From NCBI GenBank assembly GCA_034687125.1, contig JAQGBZ010000180.1, positions 61,053 through 125,052 on the forward strand: a stretch of 64,000 bases of DNA. The letters run 5' to 3'. The position numbers and the translations under genes are program-made. This DNA is from Neelides folsomi (taxonomy: Eukaryota > Arthropoda > Collembola > Neelipleona > Neelidae). Below the pieces are notes generated by a model. It saw nothing but the letters and a program-made list of their open reading frames with translations, did not search any database and was not told the origin of the DNA. This document shows, piece by piece, positions 45,001 through 62,659 of this stretch; the first letter of the stretch is position 1; the number at the start of each line of letters is the position of its first letter.

Positions 45001-47915
45001 CATTAAAATAAAAGCGAACAAATAAAAGTAGTTTGGCTCAATGGGAGACTCTAATTAACCTTCTTGAGCAATATATTTCTCTTTCAGACTCGCCCTCATT
45101 TGTCATTTTATAACTATTTTTACTTACTACATAAAACTTATAGTAAAAGGTTAATTAACGTGATAAACCATCAATTAATTTCTCTACATTTAGTGATTCT
45201 CATTGTCATTATAATTCAATTGTGACTTAAAACATCCTTTACCAACTTTCCAATATGTTATTTTCGCAAATGAAAATTCTTTTAAAATTTTACATAATAG
45301 CATAACATACATAACATATTTTCTTTCAGATCAGAACAATTGAAGTGTACTTATAATATCCATGTTGAAAAATCTAAAATGATCTAAATACGCACAACCG
45401 TTATCAAATTATTATCCAAAATAAAATAACAATAGCAAAGCAAGAATAACCAATTTCAAAAAAATGTTCCTTTAAGTTTCATTGCCAAGTCGTAAAAAAG
45501 AATTTTTAACTATTAAAAACTTTATAATTTATTGATTTTCAATGTGTTGTATAAACGATGTTGGTAGTTTATTAAAGCGGTATACATATTATAACTTTTG
45601 GCTATGTCCTATAAGACCAGGGTTCATACGAGCTCGATCGTGTGTGCATAGAACAATTCAATATCATTAGCGTAATTGTCTCGGTGGTTGGGGCTTCATG
45701 AAGAACAAGTCAAATTAAATGCAGACTTTTATAAGTTTTATAATGAGAAAAATATAAAAGAAAGTTTATGCAAAACAAACAATGTTTTTATTATTCCATC
45801 AACACAAACCATTTTTACTTTATTACTCTATGATCTAAAATGAATTTAAAGGTAATGCACAAATACCAGTTTTATAATATACACTTACATATTGTAAATA
45901 TTTACTAAACCTGTACATCATTTTATTATTATTATTAAATTATTAGTAATGACGTAATAATATGCAAGGTACATGTTATTATTAACATGTTATAATATGC
46001 CTAAGTAAAGATTCAAGAGTACATATTGTGTTCATTTCATAAATTATTAGGACATTTTTTATAATATATAATTAATGGCCATTGTTGTTTTATTTTATTC
46101 ATTAGTATGTGCAAATAAAATATGAAACATGTATACGTACTAGGTAATAATTTATAATGAGATTCTAAATAACCAAATGGTGGATTTGTAAGTAAAAAGA
46201 ATATTCTTTTCCAATTGTCAAAGTCACCCTGAAATTGACCCCTTGGCATTGAACATCCAACATATCTAGATATTTAACCCGCAGAAAGTTGAAAGAAAAC
46301 ACAGAGGTTTAAATATGCATAAAGGCTTTTACTCATCTTCTGATCATTATCAAGATTTGTTAATTAAGCCTTTAAGCCAATTCTCATATAGTCCATGCAT
46401 GAAAATAGAAAACAAAAACTCATTAATGAGTGAAGCGTAAAGCATGTTAAAGTTCCGCTAAGATAATATTGCTTTTACTTAAATTGTATAATTTCTAACT
46501 CTAAAAGTAAGTATAAATAAATAAAGTATACTTTATTTAATGATTGCAATTGGTTTTTACACTTATTTTCAGAAAAATTCTGAGCATGCATTTCACGGGT
46601 TCGAATTTTCGAATATGTAATAATTTCATATGAATGTGAGTAATCCTTACTTATTGATCGAAATCCTTACTTATTGGACGAAGATGTCGGAAGACGTTTT
46701 TGACACAAGTCGGAGGGAAAGCTCTTTTAAAAATTAAATCCTTGGCATTCAGTTGGACTGGAAATGATTAATATCTTAGAACTTGCGAACCACTCCAACC
46801 ACTTAAAACCTACAATAATAATGCAACCAAATCCATAGCCCATATTAATCCATATTTAAAAGAGTACTTTATTACTTAAGTACATTAAATATTTATATTC
46901 CACTATGCATCATAAAAATGCCAATATGATGAACCAAACATTAATCCATATCCATACTGCATACACAAAGTATGTTTGTTATGTGCATATATTTATTGAT
47001 AATTAAGAATAAAATATTAAGCATACACTTGCTGATTTTATTAGCATTAGTTTTCTAAAGTAAATACAAAGTATCTAATCTTTTAAGTACTCTAAATGTA
47101 GTAGTTTTAGTATTCATCTTTTAACATTCCGTTAAGAAGTATTAAAAGGTAAAAAGTATTAGATAAAGATTTTCCTAATGGATTTTCCATCACTTCCTAG
47201 TATTTAGATAATCGGGAAAAATGTCTCTTCCTCCCACACGCTCAACTTCACATATTTTATAAATTATTCAAAACATTCTCCAACTTTTATTCCCTTGTAG
47301 ATACCAATCACTCATTTTAGACTTTTTATTGTCATTGTTGAACTTCATATTACACTCATGCAATACACATGTGACAATACACATCCTTCAACCTGTCAAA
47401 AATATATGTATATTTAAATTGCACTAAAATGACAATTTAATTTATGTCCACATTTGAATTCTAGAAATTATTGCAGGTATAACCATACTCTACAGAATGT
47501 AAATTCTTATTAATTATAAGTACATTATACAATTTAGTTTAGTCTAATTAACCCTTTGAAACTTTAAAGTAACATTTAATTGAAATCTAAATATTTTTGT
47601 ATACATTCATAGATATATTCTTTACATATACATATGTAGATACATTCATACATTGTGCAGATAGAAGTACTCAATCAAGTAATTTATTACCTAAGTACAC
47701 ATGGTTTAATAAATGGTATGTTTAATAAGCAATGACTTTTGTAACATCTAAAATGGAAATAATTTGGTAAATGTTTGATATATGTATAAATATGGAAGCC
47801 TTTTATACTCTGAAGCTTATTGTTACATACATGAATTTTATGTAAATAATGGCGATTTAAAATAATTTGATTGCTTTCCATTGGATTGAGAGATTCAGGA
47901 TTTGAGTCCGCAGCT
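42007..47915. other. 5.9-kb gene-free intergenic stretch
   Basis: Between the 3' ends of the peptide-precursor gene (plus) and PDIA5 (minus). Uniformly AT-rich, with only short chance open frames. No tRNA, known miRNA seed in a hairpin, or transposon recognised. A small direct duplication of ATCCTTACTTATTG occurs at about 46638-46678. Confidence 0.5.
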
Positions 47916-50900
47916 TTACAATTCGTTCTTCATCCAATCGTCAAATTTCCCTTGGACGACTTCAACAAAATCAGAGGCCTAAAAATAATGAAATAAGAAA
48001 ATCGTAAATAAAATATCATAAATGTCCGTTCCCATTTACAATAAAAGAAACTTCAAAACTCATTTTTAACCAAACAAAACTCTGGTCAAGAAGCCATTCA
48101 TGATTCCCTTATGTTAATAAAACCGACCTGTTCTTGACTTTTGCGTTTCAAAATCTTGTAGGAATGAAATGTAATCTACAAGATGTATTTTATACTAAAG
48201 TGGAAAGTAGTGAGGAAAAGCAAAAGGAAATGTAAAAAAGTTGAAAGAAATGGTAAAAGCGATATGCCAAGACTAAGAATTTTGGCAAACCCTCAAATCA
48301 TCCCGGGTTTAAAGAAAGTTTGAGAGGACTCGGAACTCACTAAAATTCATCTACTCCCCCAAAACTCACAAAATGTCTCCATTACTCCGATGAAGGATTG
48401 AACTTTAAGAAAAAAACCCAAAATCCCACGCCATTCAATTTGCTCCCACTTCTTCTCCAATAAAAAACTTTTTCATATTTACCAAAAGCCCTCAAAACAA
48501 TGAATCTTTAATAACAAAATGGTCTTATTATTATGGTAAAAGTTAACTTTTTTTAAAGTTTGCCATTTTATTATTTTTAGTATTTTACGCACTTGTATTA
48601 CATCTGTATATATCTGTAATATAAGAAGTCAAGAGTTAAATTGGCTTTTAATTTTAAGCGGCTTTCAATTGACTCAAATCCTACCTACTTTGTATAAACT
48701 CTCTCAAATTGTTCTATTTTGGTCAATTTCCTTCAAAATTTTTCAACTAATATTTAGTGATTATATGGTACATTAAGTGCGTATGAAATCAATTAGATGT
48801 AAATACATCATGACGTGAGCCTATTACTTGTTTAATATGCTTATGGGAAATAAAGTATAAATAGCAAATAATAATAGAGAGAAATAAAGGAGGAGGAGGA
48901 TTGTGGATTGTGTAAAGAGACTCGGTTAATAATTAATGGGATTTTGCGAGAAGTGCTTTCCCGTTCGTTTAGAAGCCAATGGGCGACTCGTTAAGGAAAT
49001 GAAGCCTTTTAAGTTGAAGAAGCTCGGGGAAAGGATTTATTGTCAAATGGCCTCCCCGTCGGAGGTCCTTTCCTTAAAACCCCGAAAACAAGACAAAAAA
49101 CCCACTTGACTTTCTTCTACACGATTTCCTCACGCGCCTTGGAATTAATAGACGTCAATACATGCTACATCGACTATCAAATAGATAGTATATGACAAAA
49201 GCAACGAATAAAAAATATATGCTTGATATCATAAGCTATCTCGATAATAAAACTCTGCTTCAATTTGATAGTTGACTTAAATAAGTGAATAAGGAAAATT
49301 ATACTATTTATCATGCATGCCATTCAAGAATTGCAAAGTTTAATTAGGGCAAAAATGTTAAAAAGAATGGGCGGGTTAAAAGGATGTGTATAATTGTGCA
49401 TAATGAAATGTTTTCTTACTTTCCTTGGGCCATCATATGGACGGACATCTTTAAAGTACTGGAAGTACTTGAAGGTTGGGAATCCCTTTACATCGTACAT
49501 TCCACAGAGAGATTCATGCTTGGTGCAGTCTACGGCTCCCAGCAAAGCCTTAAAATCATGGCGTACTTCCTCAGCCGCACTGGTAAACTCAGGTTTGGCG
49601 GCTTTACAATGTCCACACCCTACACATAAAAACAAATTCGAAAGTAGTATTAAAATAAAACTCCAATACAGATATTTTAGCGACAAATTCAAAATCCCTA
49701 TTTTACAAATTTTCAAAAAACAGAGTAATACTTGTACTTTTACAATAAATATTATATATAGTAAATAATTATACAAAATACAAGTTGGTAATAATATACT
49801 TACAATTAACTATTTTATAATGACAAATTATGTGTAATTACATGGTGCATAAAACATCACAAGTGCATGCTTCTTTTTCCTTAATGTCTGCTTAAATGTT
49901 TCCTCATTGAGATGAACAACAGAAGATTCTTCATCAGCCCAAGCAGATTCAACTTCAGGCGGCGGAGGTTCTTTTGGATCCATCATGAACTTCACAAGAC
50001 TCGCTTCGTCCCTCGCGTCCCTCACGTCAAAGGCAAATTCTCCGTCTTTAAAGTATTTGAGCGTAGGAAATCCCTCAACTTTGTATTTCCCTCCCACGGA
50101 GCTCTTCGTCGAATCAACAGCTCCTAATTTACCTTCAATCTAATAATTTAAAAAACAAAATCATATTAAAAAAATCATAAAAATAAAAAAATCGAAATTA
50201 TTTCATAAAATGGTCGTTTAGAATGTAAATAATCGCCTTGATCATTTCCATGACCAATGAAATTGGCCAATTGACCTACTTACATTACATGAACTAACTT
50301 TTGACATTTGACCCTTGTGCAAAGAAACGGAACTTTTATCTCCATCTCATGTTAACCAAAAAGGAGAGAAAAGTGTTAGACGAATTTTTCTCGAGGTTAA
50401 CCAAAGAGAAAGGGAAGGAAAAGAAAAAAGGAAACTCGAATTTCCCTTTTAAGAAATATGAGGCAAGGTGGAGTCGATTACTCTTACTTAACAGCAACAT
50501 TTCCAATCCTTTCAACACATTAAATCGCCGTGTCGTTCAGTCCTCAAACAAACCATTAGACAATTCGCAAAATGACCAAATAAGCCAAACTTTATAAAAG
50601 TCAGGGTAAGTCATGTATTTGTATAATGGCTCAAAAGACCCAGGACAGGCATGTAATTGGCTATTAGTTATATTAAATATATTTAATTGCTATTATCAAT
50701 TTTTATCCTAATTAATGGATTTACCCTACCTTTTTATTAAGAAGTGTCTCCGCCGCTTTGATGTACTCTGGCTTTATCTTCTTACAATATCCTATAAAAA
50801 TGACGTCAATTCTTAATAATTCCATTTAATTATTAATCCGATTAACTCTTGTTGCAGAAATGTAATCTTACTTTAGTAATATTGGTCGATTAAAATTTTT

Positions 50901-53900
50901 AATCAATATTTTACTTTATAAATATCTAATCAGAGGAAAATAAACATGAAAAAACGTACCACACCATGGTGCATAGAACATAACAAGGGCTGATGGATTC
51001 TCCTATAATAATAATAAGTAAAATTGCTCACAATTTTCACATACCAATTTACACATAACACAATTTAATAAATAATTAAAAAATTTTAATTAAATTATGT
51101 ACTTGAATAAAAGTTGGAAATGTTTCGTCATCTAAATGAACCACACTTTTCATTTCAGTAGCCCAATCAATTTCAGGTTCTTTTGGTGGCGGAGGAGCCG
51201 TCGGATTCTTCATAAATCTCACCAAACTTTCCTTGTCATTTTCTCCGCTGTAAATTCCCCGATCCTTCCCATCTCTATCAAATCAACAAGAAAATTTAAT
51301 TAATTAATTCCCGACCTTCCCATTACCTCCAATTGATAATTGAAGGTTGTTTGAAAAATTTCCTTCATTATCCTCCTCTTCACTCTAATCAAATCCATAA
51401 TATGTCTCATTGTCTCTTAGTGGTTTATTCCAAATTCCCGCCTGTATTGATCAAACCATTCACCAAAATTCCTCATTAAACATTAAACTTAAACCGAGCT
51501 GAACAATACGCAAATGGTTTATATATGAGTGGATGAGGTCGAGAAAAACAAAGAAATCAATTAAATAATTCATCATTGGAGGAAGAAGAAAGCGCTGAGT
51601 TGGCGAGAGGAGGGAAAGGGAAAAGTAATGAGTTTTGAGTGGGAAGAAAAGGAAGCTGTTGAAGTGTCTCAAATTTTCACTCCTTTCAACAAATTAATTT
51701 GGACTTTGCCAAATAAAGGAAAAGACGTCAACAAGTGAATGAAAAGATTTCTATTTACCACACGCCCGTCTGTTTAAATGCCATCAGAGGGATCCTTAAC
51801 ACAATTATCTACTCATTTCAACATCAAATAAACTTCCAATGAATCTCAACATAAATAAGTACATACTCTGTACTTTTACATTCTACCCTGTGCAGAAAAC
51901 TTATTATTCCATTAAACTTTAGTCATTATCTTTAGGTAATGATGTTTAGTGGGAATTGAATTTAGTATGTCAAACTACGCACTGCAATATTTCATGCTCC
52001 AATTCGATTGTATTAATAAGCATTTTGTACCAGTTATTATATGAAAAAATTTATGGCATTTAAATAAAAATGAACTTACTTGTAGTAAATAAGGGTAGGA
52101 AATCCAGTAATATTGAACTTTTGCTTAGCCCCGGGATTCTCTTCAACGTTGAGAGCTGCAAGAATGTAATCTGAGCCCAATTCTTCTGCAGCTTGTGAAT
52201 ATGCTGGTTTGAGTCTAAAGACAACGATCAAAATCATAAAATTTTAATTTAAAAGTCAGATCAAAAGTTAATTTAGTTATATTACAATATACATTAAAAG
52301 ATTCAAAAGATAATGTTGAATAATTAAAAGATAATTGATCAATTAAATTAAATTTTAATAATAAAATAGTTTGATATGAATCAATTACCTTTTACAGTAT
52401 CCGCACCATGGTGTATAAAACATAATTAAAATCCCCCGCCCACTCGAAGATTCTTTCTTCAACAACTTGTAGACACTCTATTGGAATAAAAGTATTTTGT
52501 AAAAAAGGAAGATTTAAGGAAATATAAATGGAAAAGGGGATCTAGAAAGTTTAAGAAATTCATAAGTGTCAAATTCCTTATTAAGAAAAAAGAGAAAAGT
52601 TGAACAAAAGTGTTTAATCTCCATTATAATCCTTAATTCATACGCAACTATGGTTGAAAAGAGTAAGTGATATATGACGACCCCTAAATGAAGTTGAAAA
52701 AGTAAATGTCTAATTGATTATGTGTGGCTTTGTATAATTTAATGGTTAAAAGTTCCTTCATGGATCTTAATAGCGAACTAATGAGCGAAGTGGAAGCTTA
52801 CACTTGAAAAATCTTAATGAAGACTTTGAGACCCTCCAAGAAAAAAGTTCTAAACCCAAAGGTATAAAACTGTATTATAAATACATATTATATGTAACTC
52901 AAACCTTAAACCCAAACTTTTTAAAAAAATCTTTAAAATGATAATATAATATGTTAATAAATAATAAATAGATTAAAACATATCTGTATATAAAGTTGTA
53001 CATTTAAAAGTTTGAGCTAGACCTACATTTAAAAAAGAAAGGGAAATGTAAAGACTAACTATGGTATATGTTGAGAATTTTTTAAATAAATTGCTCTTTA
53101 AAAAGTTAAGATTTGTCTTAAAGTTTGGGTTCCTCAAAGTGAAAGGCTTAGATGAAGGGAAAGAACTTTTATCATGGCATTTTAAAATGACTCAACTTTC
53201 TCACATTTCTTTCCAAGCAAATGAAAGAATTTTCCTTTTTAATCATTTACTTACATTAACTTTACATTAACTGAAAAAAACTTTAAGAATTCACAGAAAG
53301 TTAAATTTTAAGGAAAATCACCAAGAATGATTAAAATGGACATTACTTTATGAAATACTTAAAATTAAATTGCTGATGTAGGTAATTATGTATGGACAGT
53401 AATTTGTTACTTATGAAGAGAAATTAAAGTTTCTGTAAATCCAAATTACTTAAATTCTACTAACTTATTAGCGTTTTGTATAAAAGATATTTAAACTTAC
53501 CATTGTGTCTGGGATATGAGTTACGGCTTTGGCACTTTCATCTTCTTCCCAAGGTAAATCCCCTTTCGGGTCCTTGAGGAAATTGACAAAGGCAGAGAGC
53601 TTTTTAGCTCTGTTGTAATCCACATTCAATTCCCCATTGTGGAAGTGACGGAGAACACTTGAGCTCACTTTCAATTTCTTACACAATTTCTTACCGCCTC
53701 TGTAAAAATACCACAAAAATTATTATAAGTATTTATTAAAACGACATTCCCCAATTTGTCAAATGGTTCTTTCATCTCCACACAAATAAAACATTATTCA
53801 GTTTCAATTATTATTAAAATATGCTCATATCATAATAAGTATTTATTATTTGACATTTTTATGAGTTTCCCTTATAAAGATGAATTTTAAACTTTTTCAT

Positions 53901-55049
53901 AATCCCCAATGACTGAAAAAACAACATTTTGTAAAATCATTTTATGCCAATTTTCGTAAAATGTTTCACCACCTGAGGTTCTTAAAAGCTTTTAGTCATC
54001 CACTTTCTCATTTTTTTCACAAGATAGCCTCGACATGATTGACAATTTCCATTAGAGATGTTGAAAACGGAAGGAACCTTCATGTAAACTTCCACTAACA
54101 AGAGATTCATCCTCAATTGAGGATTACATGACGAGTAAACAATGTAATGGAAGCGGTAAATAGACAGAATAGAAATTACAAGTTCATTTATCATTTCATT
54201 TAAATAACTTTTATGTAAAATAATATACATAACTCAGGGTCTGGATAAAATGCATATAAAAATTTACAGTTATTGATGTTATTACTATCCATACTTATGT
54301 AGTCTGAATAAATGGATAAACGAGATTGTAAATTAATTGGAGAAACAAGACTCTAATTTAGCTTAATGGAGGTATGAATTAATTAATATTCTGACGACAT
54401 CACGATAAAAATTTCCCGGTTAATGAACATTCTGTAATTAAAGCAGAATTGGGAAATAAAAAATAAAATCCGTTTCAGCATCAAATTTCGTGATTAACGA
54501 GGACTCAATAATTATACAAGTCCGGATTCTAAAATATTCACCATTCAGAGTTAACCGCTGAGCAACAAGTAACCCGAGATGAGTCTTGTTCAAAATATCG
54601 ATCTTTTCCATTCAACTTATTCAACGCGTGTCTGTGCATGGGAAAGGGAGATCATGGGATAATCTATAAGTCATTTACCCATTGCAATCTGTTTTGGCGA
54701 TGGTGGCGAAGGTCCGAGTTGTTTCGGCCGCCTCGACGAGCAACGAATTCATTTCATAGTCGACGTCGAAGGCGAAGTATAAAAGGACGTTGCCCCGACT
54801 CTTCACTAACTTCTTCCATTCCTTCACATCAGTGACGTCAACTACCTCAGATCGTCGTTTCTCTCCAAACACCGACGTGATGAAGAGGAAAAAGAGAATC
54901 TACAATTAAAAATAACATTACAATTACCAATAATGAAGACAACCAACAATTACCAATAAAGAAAATAAAGTTTAATCCAATCATTTTAAATATTAAGGAT
55001 TCTATAAAATGAGTCAATAACTTACCAATTTCAATTTAACACTTTCCAT
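47916..55049 (-). CDS. PDIA5: Protein disulfide isomerase A5-type (PDIR), 11 exons, 501 aa
   Basis: ER-lumen oxidoreductase that forms and rearranges disulfides in client proteins. Exons (5' to 3'): 55026..55049, 54679..54899, 53501..53699, 52389..52477, 52080..52214, 51103..51274, 50960..51002, 50730..50791, 49842..50139, 49420..49619, 47916..47978; all GT-AG, total 1506 nt in frame. A signal peptide (about 1-19, ending SVFG) is followed by a non-catalytic thioredoxin-fold domain (no CxxC). Three catalytic thioredoxin domains follow, with WCGYC (172-176), WCGYC (293-297) and WCGHC (415-419), each followed by the cis-Pro region GFPTL/GFPTF. It ends in KNEL, a KDEL-like ER-retrieval signal. 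The b-a-a-a layout and length match PDIA5 (human about 519 aa). Two active sites are split by introns. The second exon's 5' junction uses an eight-codon first exon. Confidence 0.94.
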
Positions 55050-55753
55050 TTTAATTATCCAAAATTATTTAAATTATCCTAATCACAATAATTTGACAGC
55101 TCACAGATTTGAGATTCAATTAGCATTTATGACAACTTATCACACCGGCAAAATTGCTTCAACTGGGAATGATAAAATCTCCCAGCTTATTAATTAGTTA
55201 ACTCAATCTTATAACTAGCTTTAAGAATACTAAAGGCTAAATTCACTTATAATTAATTATAATTGTATATTTTCAACTTTTACTGTCAATTCGCCGGTGT
55301 GTGTTGACGTCGGAGGTTTTAAATGTTAAATTTGTACCAACTGGATAGAATTAAATAAAATAAATAATGATCAATTGGCTATAACGTATAATAGACAGGT
55401 TAAAAATAATATAATGGCTATTTGAAGATGGCAATGTCACATTTAATTAACAGGTGTGTGTACGTGGATTAAGATGATGAAAATAATTTAAAGACATCTT
55501 GCTGAGCTCCAAAGATCCAAATGATTCCCTGCGCTGTCTGTGGGAAAGGAAGAAGAAACATTTCGGGCGCCAGAAGAGCCGGGCCAACACAATACACACA
55601 AAGAACTTGCAACTTGCACGACTTTCGTGATTCGTGCAATTGCAGTACTTGTACAACTTTTACTTGCACTCCTTGCAAGCAATCCCAAACCACTAACGCA
55701 TTAATTGTCTTATTTTAATTGTGATTAAACGAAGTTGAGCCCAAAGAAGCACA
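55050..55753. promoter_or_regulatory. Bidirectional promoter region of PDIA5 and MCM6
   Basis: 704 bp between head-to-head start codons. A GC-richer block at about 55500-55760 gives overlapping chance frames on both strands. A TTGACGTCGG at about 55306 (CRE/ATF-like half site) lies on the PDIA5 side; ER-stress control would be plausible, but the site is not the canonical UPR element. Confidence 0.5.
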
Positions 55754-60308
<4,555 letters not shown>

Positions 60309-60963
60309 ATGAAAGTATACTTTACTACTTTTTAAAATCTATTTTATATTTTCAGTTTTTTTAATAAATGCGATAAGTTTTGTTTTAAATACTCTTTCAA
60401 TGTACCCACAACTTTTTATCAGTGAATTATTTTAAAATGTATAATATGAAATTATTAACATGAAAGATTGACAAAAATAAATCTATGAAATAATATCTGA
60501 TAATGGGTAATTATTTTAACTCGAACTCAACATCGCAACACTCAGAGATTTTCCAATTCTGAAGGTTTATTAGTTTTATAACATCATTACATTCAATATC
60601 CAATAAAAAGTGAGCAGATTTTAATAAAATGAATTCTTAATTAAATTTTACTTATTAATGTTTCTTTGGGCTCTCCCTCTTACGAATCTTTTTGTTTCGG
60701 TCATCTTCTAGTTACAAACTGCATGTTAAGAAAATCTATGCTTGTAACAATTTCGGACTTTGTCGGCTTTCTTTCTAGGCATGAAAATAGCATAGAGAAA
60801 TGTTACATAATTTGATTTTAAATATTGGGACATTGGCTTAAAGGTAAAGGTATCTTCAACATTCCATTCATTATTAAACTTTAAAATGATGTAAATGAAA
60901 ACTTATATATACTCGAAATATTTTATAATGGCAGTGATTTTCGCGCACGGGGATCTTTTTTTT

Positions 60964-60982
60964 GGGGGGGGGGGGGGGGGGG
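60964..60982. repeat. G19 homopolymer after a T run
   Basis: Nineteen consecutive G residues directly follow about nine T residues. This is exceptional in such AT-rich DNA. Confidence 0.95.
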
Positions 60983-61074
60983 TGAAGGGAGTATACAAGT
61001 AATTTCAGATTTTAATAATTTTAAACGTTGAATATTCGAGATTGCCCCATTCACTAATCGATTTCTTCTTTACT

Positions 61075-61342
61075 AGAGGAGCTGTCGTAATCGTCGTTTT
61101 CTAATATTTATAATGATCGGATCTAATTCATCAAGTAGATTATCTCATTCCCAATAACTGTGCTCTTCTTTAATGCAATGATTCATAGCATCTCTCCAGT
61201 TTTGGCCGGTTACAAGATCACATCCTTCTTTAAACAAACGGTGTACATCAGCTAGTTAATTTTCGTAATAATTTGTAGAAAGAGGAAATTGAACAATTTC
61301 TTTGAGCGAATTCAGGAATCCTTGCATTGGTTTCATCCAAAA
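61075..61342 (-). pseudogene. Transposase-like C-terminal remnant
   Basis: Conceptual minus-strand translation gives broken pieces such as ADVHRLFKEGCDLVTGQNW and RDAMNHCIKEEHSYWE, then a stop, then DELDPIIINI. This style of ending (NW-x-NHxxKEE-x-W, acidic, II-N/S) is seen in some eukaryotic DNA transposases. Several in-frame stops show it is dead. Family assignment is weak. Confidence 0.4.
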
Positions 61343-61613
61343 TATTTTTTGTCATCACAAGCTCTCCTTTTAATAAAATCATTGATAAAGTGTATTTTTA
61401 TTTTTAAAGAGTTTGCATTAGTTTTCCATAATAAAATATAAAAAGAATTTTAATTTTATATTAAGCGCATACTTTTTGCCATTTTATCATAAATAATATT
61501 TCTTATGATATTGGCGTCAAAATTATCGATATTTGTAACTGTTCTTTCTTTCATGTTTTAAGGGCTCTTGAAAAAGGATATCCCGATTTTCCTGATTTTC
61601 ATTCGAATTTTCG

Positions 61614-61683
61614 TACTGTAAGGTACTGCATACTGCAAGGTACTGCATACTGTAAGGTACTGCGTAGTACCTTACAGTACGCA
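61614..61683. repeat. Three 17-bp tandem units ending in a palindrome
   Basis: Units at 61614-61630, 61631-61647 and 61648-61664 differ by one base from each other. The last unit pairs with 61667-61679 as perfect 13-bp arms (TACTGTAAGGTAC / GTACCTTACAGTA) around a 6-nt loop. Confidence 0.9.
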
Positions 61684-62128
61684 GCTGACCCGTGTAGGGT
61701 CAGTAACCTAAAATGGAAACGAGTTTAATAAATCGCTGCATCATCGTATCATATATAAATATTTTTATCTGCACAATGGATAAATTTACGATATGCATAT
61801 TTTAATAAAGTGTATACGTAATATACATAAATACATATAGTTTTTTCATAAAGATAAAGAGGGAGAGCAAACAAAAGTTGCCTTTAAGATAATAACGCTA
61901 TATGTAAGTATATAATAAATAGAATGATTTTAAGTATGTTATGGTCCTTGTACCATTTATTAATGCTCCATTAAAAATATTATTTTTACTATATGTAATT
62001 TTATTATTCATATAGTCCTCAAATATAAGGACTATTGGAATTTTGACAAGTTTGTGAAATAATTACATTAAATCGTAGTTCATACATACGTAGTAGTTAT
62101 TCACAGGATCAATTTAATAAGCAAGACA

Positions 62129-62591
62129 ATGCTGAGCATAACACAAAACAAAAAATCGTTTTTGATTTTCTTTGTATTTTCATTTCTCTTCATAGTTTAT
62201 AATTTTGGGGACATACGTGATTATAATTTAACAATTTTTTCAAAAAAGATAATTAAATTAAAAAATAAAAGTACATTAGAAAATTGCACGTGTTCTTTGC
62301 CCGTAAGAAATGCTCACAACAATTCTACAATCAAGTCAAATTGCAATGAAAGAGCAACAATGATTGGGCCTGGGCAAAAGGTCATTTCTTTCTCATTATA
62401 TTCCGGAAAAGATACAAAATTAGACGTTTTCTTCGGAGGAATCGAAGATAATTTAAAAGACATGAGAGAATTCTATCCTGGATGGCTCATGAGAATTTAC
62501 ACAGATATTGAAATTAACGAAGCAGTTTGCAATTTATTGTGCAACAATGAAGATCTTTTTTGGTGTAATGTCCACAATCTACCTGGTATTG
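62129..62591 (+). CDS. First exon of a type II membrane protein resembling a glycosyltransferase-like family (partial)
   Basis: Open from ATG 62129 to a GTAAG donor at 62592. A short cytoplasmic N-terminus (ITQNKKS) and one membrane segment (about residues 11-25, FLIFFVFSFLFIVYN) are followed by a lumenal stem with N-glycosylation sequons (NLT, NKS, NNS). A conserved-looking domain follows: KVISFSLYSGKD, YPGWLMRIYTDI and LPGIG. This start of domain (IS.SL.G, then YPGW..R.Y) recalls Golgi glycosyltransferase-like proteins common in arthropods. The catalytic remainder would lie in exons beyond the window or is lost; the next 1.4 kb holds only repeats and a transposon. Catalytic function is not shown by this fragment. 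Confidence 0.6.
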
Positions 62592-62659
62592 GTAAGAAAA
62601 AAATCAATTAATTACAATTCAAATCAAAGCAATTATTTCCTTGCATGATAGATAATGTA

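Larger units (their letters stand above)
60309..62128. other. Intergenic with decayed transposon and simple repeats
   Basis: No intact gene. Contains a G19 run (60964-60982), a transposase-like remnant (about 61075-61342, minus) and a 17-bp tandem/palindromic repeat (61614-61683). Confidence 0.55.

Noticed and set aside
46600-46625. GGTTCGAA as a possible tRNA T-arm
   Set aside because: No acceptor, D-arm or anticodon stem pairing can be found around it.
55447-55718. Overlapping open frames on both strands, some Cys-rich
   Set aside because: They lie in the GC-richer promoter/5' UTR region of MCM6; several frames are open at once, which points to composition rather than coding.
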